Below are positions 61,105 to 64,000 of a stretch of 64,000 nt of DNA, one piece after another. The position numbers and the translations under genes were made by a program. The notes beneath the pieces were generated by a model that was given only the letters and a program-made list of their open reading frames with translations, had not been told where the DNA came from and did not search any database. The number at the start of each line of letters is the position of its first letter. Within the stretch, counting starts at the first letter, position 1. Source of the stretch: Atrina japonica (taxonomy: Eukaryota > Mollusca > Bivalvia > Pterioida > Pinnidae); contig BROG01000459.1 in assembly GCA_030159075.1 (NCBI GenBank), forward strand, positions 539,647-603,646. Direction: 5' to 3'.

Positions 61105-61160
61105 GATCACCTGTCTTGAGATACCACATTTCAGTCGCAATATAGGTTCCACTGTACTAT
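61105..61160. mobile_element. Short remnant of ACAGTGGAACCTGTC-family element
   Basis: GATCACCTGTCTTGAGATAC and ATATAGGTTCCACTGTAC are both ends of the family brought within 56 bp by deletion. Confidence 0.6.
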
Positions 61161-61342
61161 TAACTTTTAACTCAAGTACAGATCTGTTTGATTAATGTGA
61201 CAGTTGCATACATTGTAGCTTAAATATAATTAGATTAATTAGTAACATTAATCACTGTTGTGAATCTAAGTTGATGTTAAAAGAATTGATGATTACACAA
61301 TGATAAAGAGATATCTTCAACTCAAGGTTTCCCCATTTATCT

Positions 61343-61674
61343 GGGGCCTCCGTGGTCAAGTGGTTAGAGCATCACACTTTGAACTATGAAATCTATCGCT
61401 TCTGGCCACCTTAACTCATCAACCCCTGAAAAACAATGGACTCTTCTGTAAATCAATGACTTAAGTCAGCTTAAATGTGTCTTCAGGGGTGAAAGAGTTT
61501 GAGTCCCACTGGAACCTAAGCTGGTTTTAGTGAGAAAGTTTGCCAGTTTACTTGCGGAAGGCCAGTGGTCTCTTTCCGGGTGCATTGTTACCTGGTTCTC
61601 TCCTCCACCGGCCCACCACCATATAACTGTTAAATTATTGAGTATGGTGTGAAACACTACTCAAAATTTAAAAG
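61343..61674 (+). mobile_element. SINE-B, full-length, interrupted by a TTAA-MITE
   Basis: GGGGCCTCCGTGGTCAAGTG head, CACACTTTGAACTATGAAAT, MITE at 61411-61500, then GAGTCCCACTGGAACCTAAG, GCGGAAGGCCAGTGGTCTCT, and tail ATTGAGTATGGTGTGAAACA. Confidence 0.9.
61411..61500 (+). mobile_element. TTAA-MITE inserted in SINE-B
   Basis: TTAACTCATCAACCCCTGAA start, AATCAATGACTTAAGTCAGC core, TCTTCAGGGGTGAAAGAGTT end. Adjacent SINE-B sequence (GCGCAGG before TTTGAGTCCC) is partly missing. Confidence 0.92.
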
Positions 61675-62129
61675 GAAAAAAAAAATCTTAAAAAAAAGAA
61701 GAAAAAATCCTGTCTATCTGTTGCACATGCCAATGACACATGGGGTATCAGAAATGATCACATTTGAATGCAGTTTGCACAAAACATAATGTTTTCAGCA
61801 AAATAATAATTTATAGCAGATTGAAGCCAACATTTGGCGTACATGACTTTTATGACGGCAGAAAAAAATATCCTTTTAGGTTTTTAGAAGAAAAAAAGAG
61901 CTTAACTCGCAATCGTGATTATTTGTTTGCTTTATACACATAATAGTAATAATGGCAATCATTATACCGCTAGATATTGTGTAGCAGTCTATCATTTATT
62001 TAATTTTGTCTGCTTTGTATTTGAAATTTAAATTTAAGTGATGTCTTTTTCACTCAAGAATTATTTTTGCAAATTAATTATTTGATATTACATGTATTAC
62101 ATTAGTGATTTTTTTTATCCATATTCACA
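61675..62129. other. Intronic DNA, nothing recognised
   Basis: AT-rich unique sequence leading into the minisatellite. Confidence 0.4.
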
Positions 62130-63480
62130 AGTTCAGTGCTCTTGTAAGTGCTGGTTGTGTGAGACAGACAGCTGTAAGTACTAGTTGTGAGATAGCTGTA
62201 AGTACTGGTTGTATGAGACAGATAGCTGTAAGTACTGGTTGTATGAGACAGATAGCTGTAAGTACTGGTTGTATGAGACAGATAGCTGTAAGTACTGGTT
62301 GTATGAGACAGATAGCTGTAAGTACTGGTTGTATGAGACAGATAGCTGTAAGTACTGGTTGTATGAGACAGAAAGCTATAAGTACTGGTTGTGAGATAGC
62401 TGTAAGTACTGGTTGTGAGACAGATAGCTGTAAGTACTGGTTGTATGAGACAGACAGCTGTAAGTGCTGGTTGTGAGACAGATAGCTGTAAGTACTGGTT
62501 GTGAGACAGATAGCTGTAAGTACTGGTTGTATGAGACAGACAGCTGTAAGTACTGGTTGTGAGACAAGACAGCTGTAAGTACTGGTTGTGAGACAGATAG
62601 CTGTAAGTACTGGTTGTATGAGACAGACAGCTATAAGTACTGGTTGTGAGACAGCTGTAAGTACTGGTTATATGAGACAGACAGCTGTAAGTACTAGATG
62701 TGAGACAGACAGCTGTAAGTACTGGTTATATGAGACAGATAGCTGTAAGTACTGGTTGTATGAGACAGACAGATGTAAGTGCTGGTTGTATGAGACAGAC
62801 AGCTGTAAGTACTGGTTGTGAGACAAGACAGCTGTATATACTGGTTGTATGAGACCGATAGCTGTAAATTCTTGCTGTGTTGGAATAAGCTGTAAGATAA
62901 GGTAATGTGAGATAAAACAACTGTTAGTACTGGTTAAGTGAGACAAACAACTTAAAGAATTATTCAGTGAGACAAACACCTATAAGTATTGGTTGAGTGA
63001 GACAAAAACATGAAAGTCTTGGTTGAGTGAGACTAACAGTTGTAAATATTGGTTGAGTGAGACTAATAACTATAAATATTGGTTGAGTGAGATAAACAAC
63101 TATAAATATTGGTTGAGTGAGACAACCAATTGTAAATATTAGTTGAGTGAGATAACAATTATAAGTATTAGTTGAGTGAGACAAACAGTTGTAAGTATTG
63201 GATGAGTGAGATAGACAATTATAAGTATTAGTTGAGTGAGACAAACAGTTGTAAGTATTGGATGAGTGAGATAGACAATTATAAGTATTAGTTGAGTGAG
63301 ACAAACAGTTGTAAGTATTGGATGAGTGAGATAGAAACAATTGTTAGTATTAGCTGAGTGAGACAAATAGTTGTAAGTAATGTTTGAGTAAGACTGAACC
63401 TATAAGTATTGGTTGACTGAGACAGAACTGTAAGTGTTGGTTAAGTGGAACAAACAGCTGTAATCATTAAGTAAGATAGA
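62130..63480. repeat. Minisatellite, 30 bp unit, ~45 copies, with divergence gradient
   Basis: The unit is GCTGTAAGTACTGGTTGTAT plus GAGACAGATA. Copies at 62200-62370 are nearly identical. Units toward the right change to GTAAGTATTGGTTGAGTGAG type. A 60 bp dimer (GTAAGTATTGGATGAGTGAG paired with ATTATAAGTATTAGTTGAG) is repeated three times at about 63180-63330. Unit length is a multiple of three, so several frames stay open on both strands (for example STGCMRQIAV repeats). Confidence 0.95.
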
Positions 63481-64000
63481 TACAGCTGCAAGCACTGACT
63501 ATTTGAGATAAAACTACAATAGCTAGGTGTGCATGATTAGAGACACAGGAACTATTTTCAGTGAATACAGTATGTTAAACATAAAAAAATAAAAATTTAA
63601 GTACTGTTTCATGAAGTTTTATGAATCCCCCATTGGTAAATAAAGTACCTGTTTGCTTTCATTGATCGAGTAATTCAGCTGTATTTAGTGAAAAACTTAA
63701 CACTGCCTTTTTCTCAGAATGACTGTTTTGAGCTCATTTTTTGGCTTAATCTCCAGAGAATGAAGCCGAACTTGGATTTTCATTAAATGCCACAAATTTT
63801 CAATTATATGGATAGTGGGACTTTGCAAAAGTCAATTAAGACTTATAATTCTATTATCACTATTCTAAGAATTAGTGTCTGTGGAGCTGATTGCCTCACA
63901 TGCAGACGTTTAATCCTGACAACGACTGATAAAGTGTGAGAACACCAGATTTATTGTGACTATCATTTCCCTGTATTTATTTTGACTTCTGGAACATTTT
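63481..64000. other. Intronic DNA to window end
   Basis: No splice acceptor with AUTS2-family coding sequence was recognised before the edge. Confidence 0.45.

Noticed and set aside
62105..63366. Long repeat-protein-like reading frames on both strands, and a regular 30 bp periodicity resembling a CRISPR array
   Set aside because: Units are contiguous with no unique spacers, the organism is eukaryotic, and frames stay open only because the unit is 30 bp long.

Overview
The window looks like AT-rich invertebrate nuclear DNA, most likely from a bivalve mollusc. The reasons are tRNA-headed SINEs of the type known from bivalves (MetaSINE-like core), many short non-autonomous DNA transposons, abundant ACATGTA/TACATGTA words and long microsatellites. 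Nothing bacterial, viral or organellar is seen. The species assignment is inference.

Only one protein-coding segment can be named. It is a first coding exon at 5201-5428 (+), whose C-terminal part (EEDIIDGYAIVSF, residues 57-69) matches the N-terminal signature of the AUTS2/FBRSL1/fibrosin family (EEDIIDGFAMTSF in human AUTS2, recalled from memory). It starts after an in-frame stop, sits in a local CpG-richer patch and ends at a textbook donor (GAG|GTAAGT). No later exon was recognised, so 5429-64000 is best read as the 5' part of a very long first intron. A second, unrecognised 129-codon ORF lies on the minus strand at 3586-3975.

Layout: 1-2373, tandem array of about 45-47 bp units running off the left edge; 2835-3140, a GATATAAA-type minisatellite with palindromes; 3141-5200, mostly unique DNA with the minus-strand ORF and the putative promoter; 5201-5428, the exon; 5429-64000, intron. 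The intron carries (i) about 15 copies of a ~90 bp TTAA-flanked MITE, (ii) a Leu/Ser-tRNA-like SINE family (SINE-B) on both strands, (iii) a second SINE family (SINE-A) with two young copies flanked by perfect 10 and 12 bp target-site duplications, (iv) a third SINE-like family (SINE-C), (v) several TIR families (ACAGTGGAACCTGTCTTG-type, ACAGTGGAATCTCG-type, GCAGGCCTTTTTCT-type and two hAT-like CAGGG elements), (vi) an unclassified ~400 bp dispersed repeat, R1, and (vii) at least seven minisatellite arrays, the largest at 40344-41307, 47640-48840 and 62130-63480.

The most informative structures are nested insertions that give a relative chronology: SINE-A inside SINE-B (29408-29963), TTAA-MITEs inside SINE-B (45152-45860, 61343-61674), R1 inside SINE-B (45364-45760), and a minisatellite that grew from the inside of a TIR element (55098-55660). 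No autonomous transposase, reverse transcriptase, CRISPR array or functional RNA gene was recognised.
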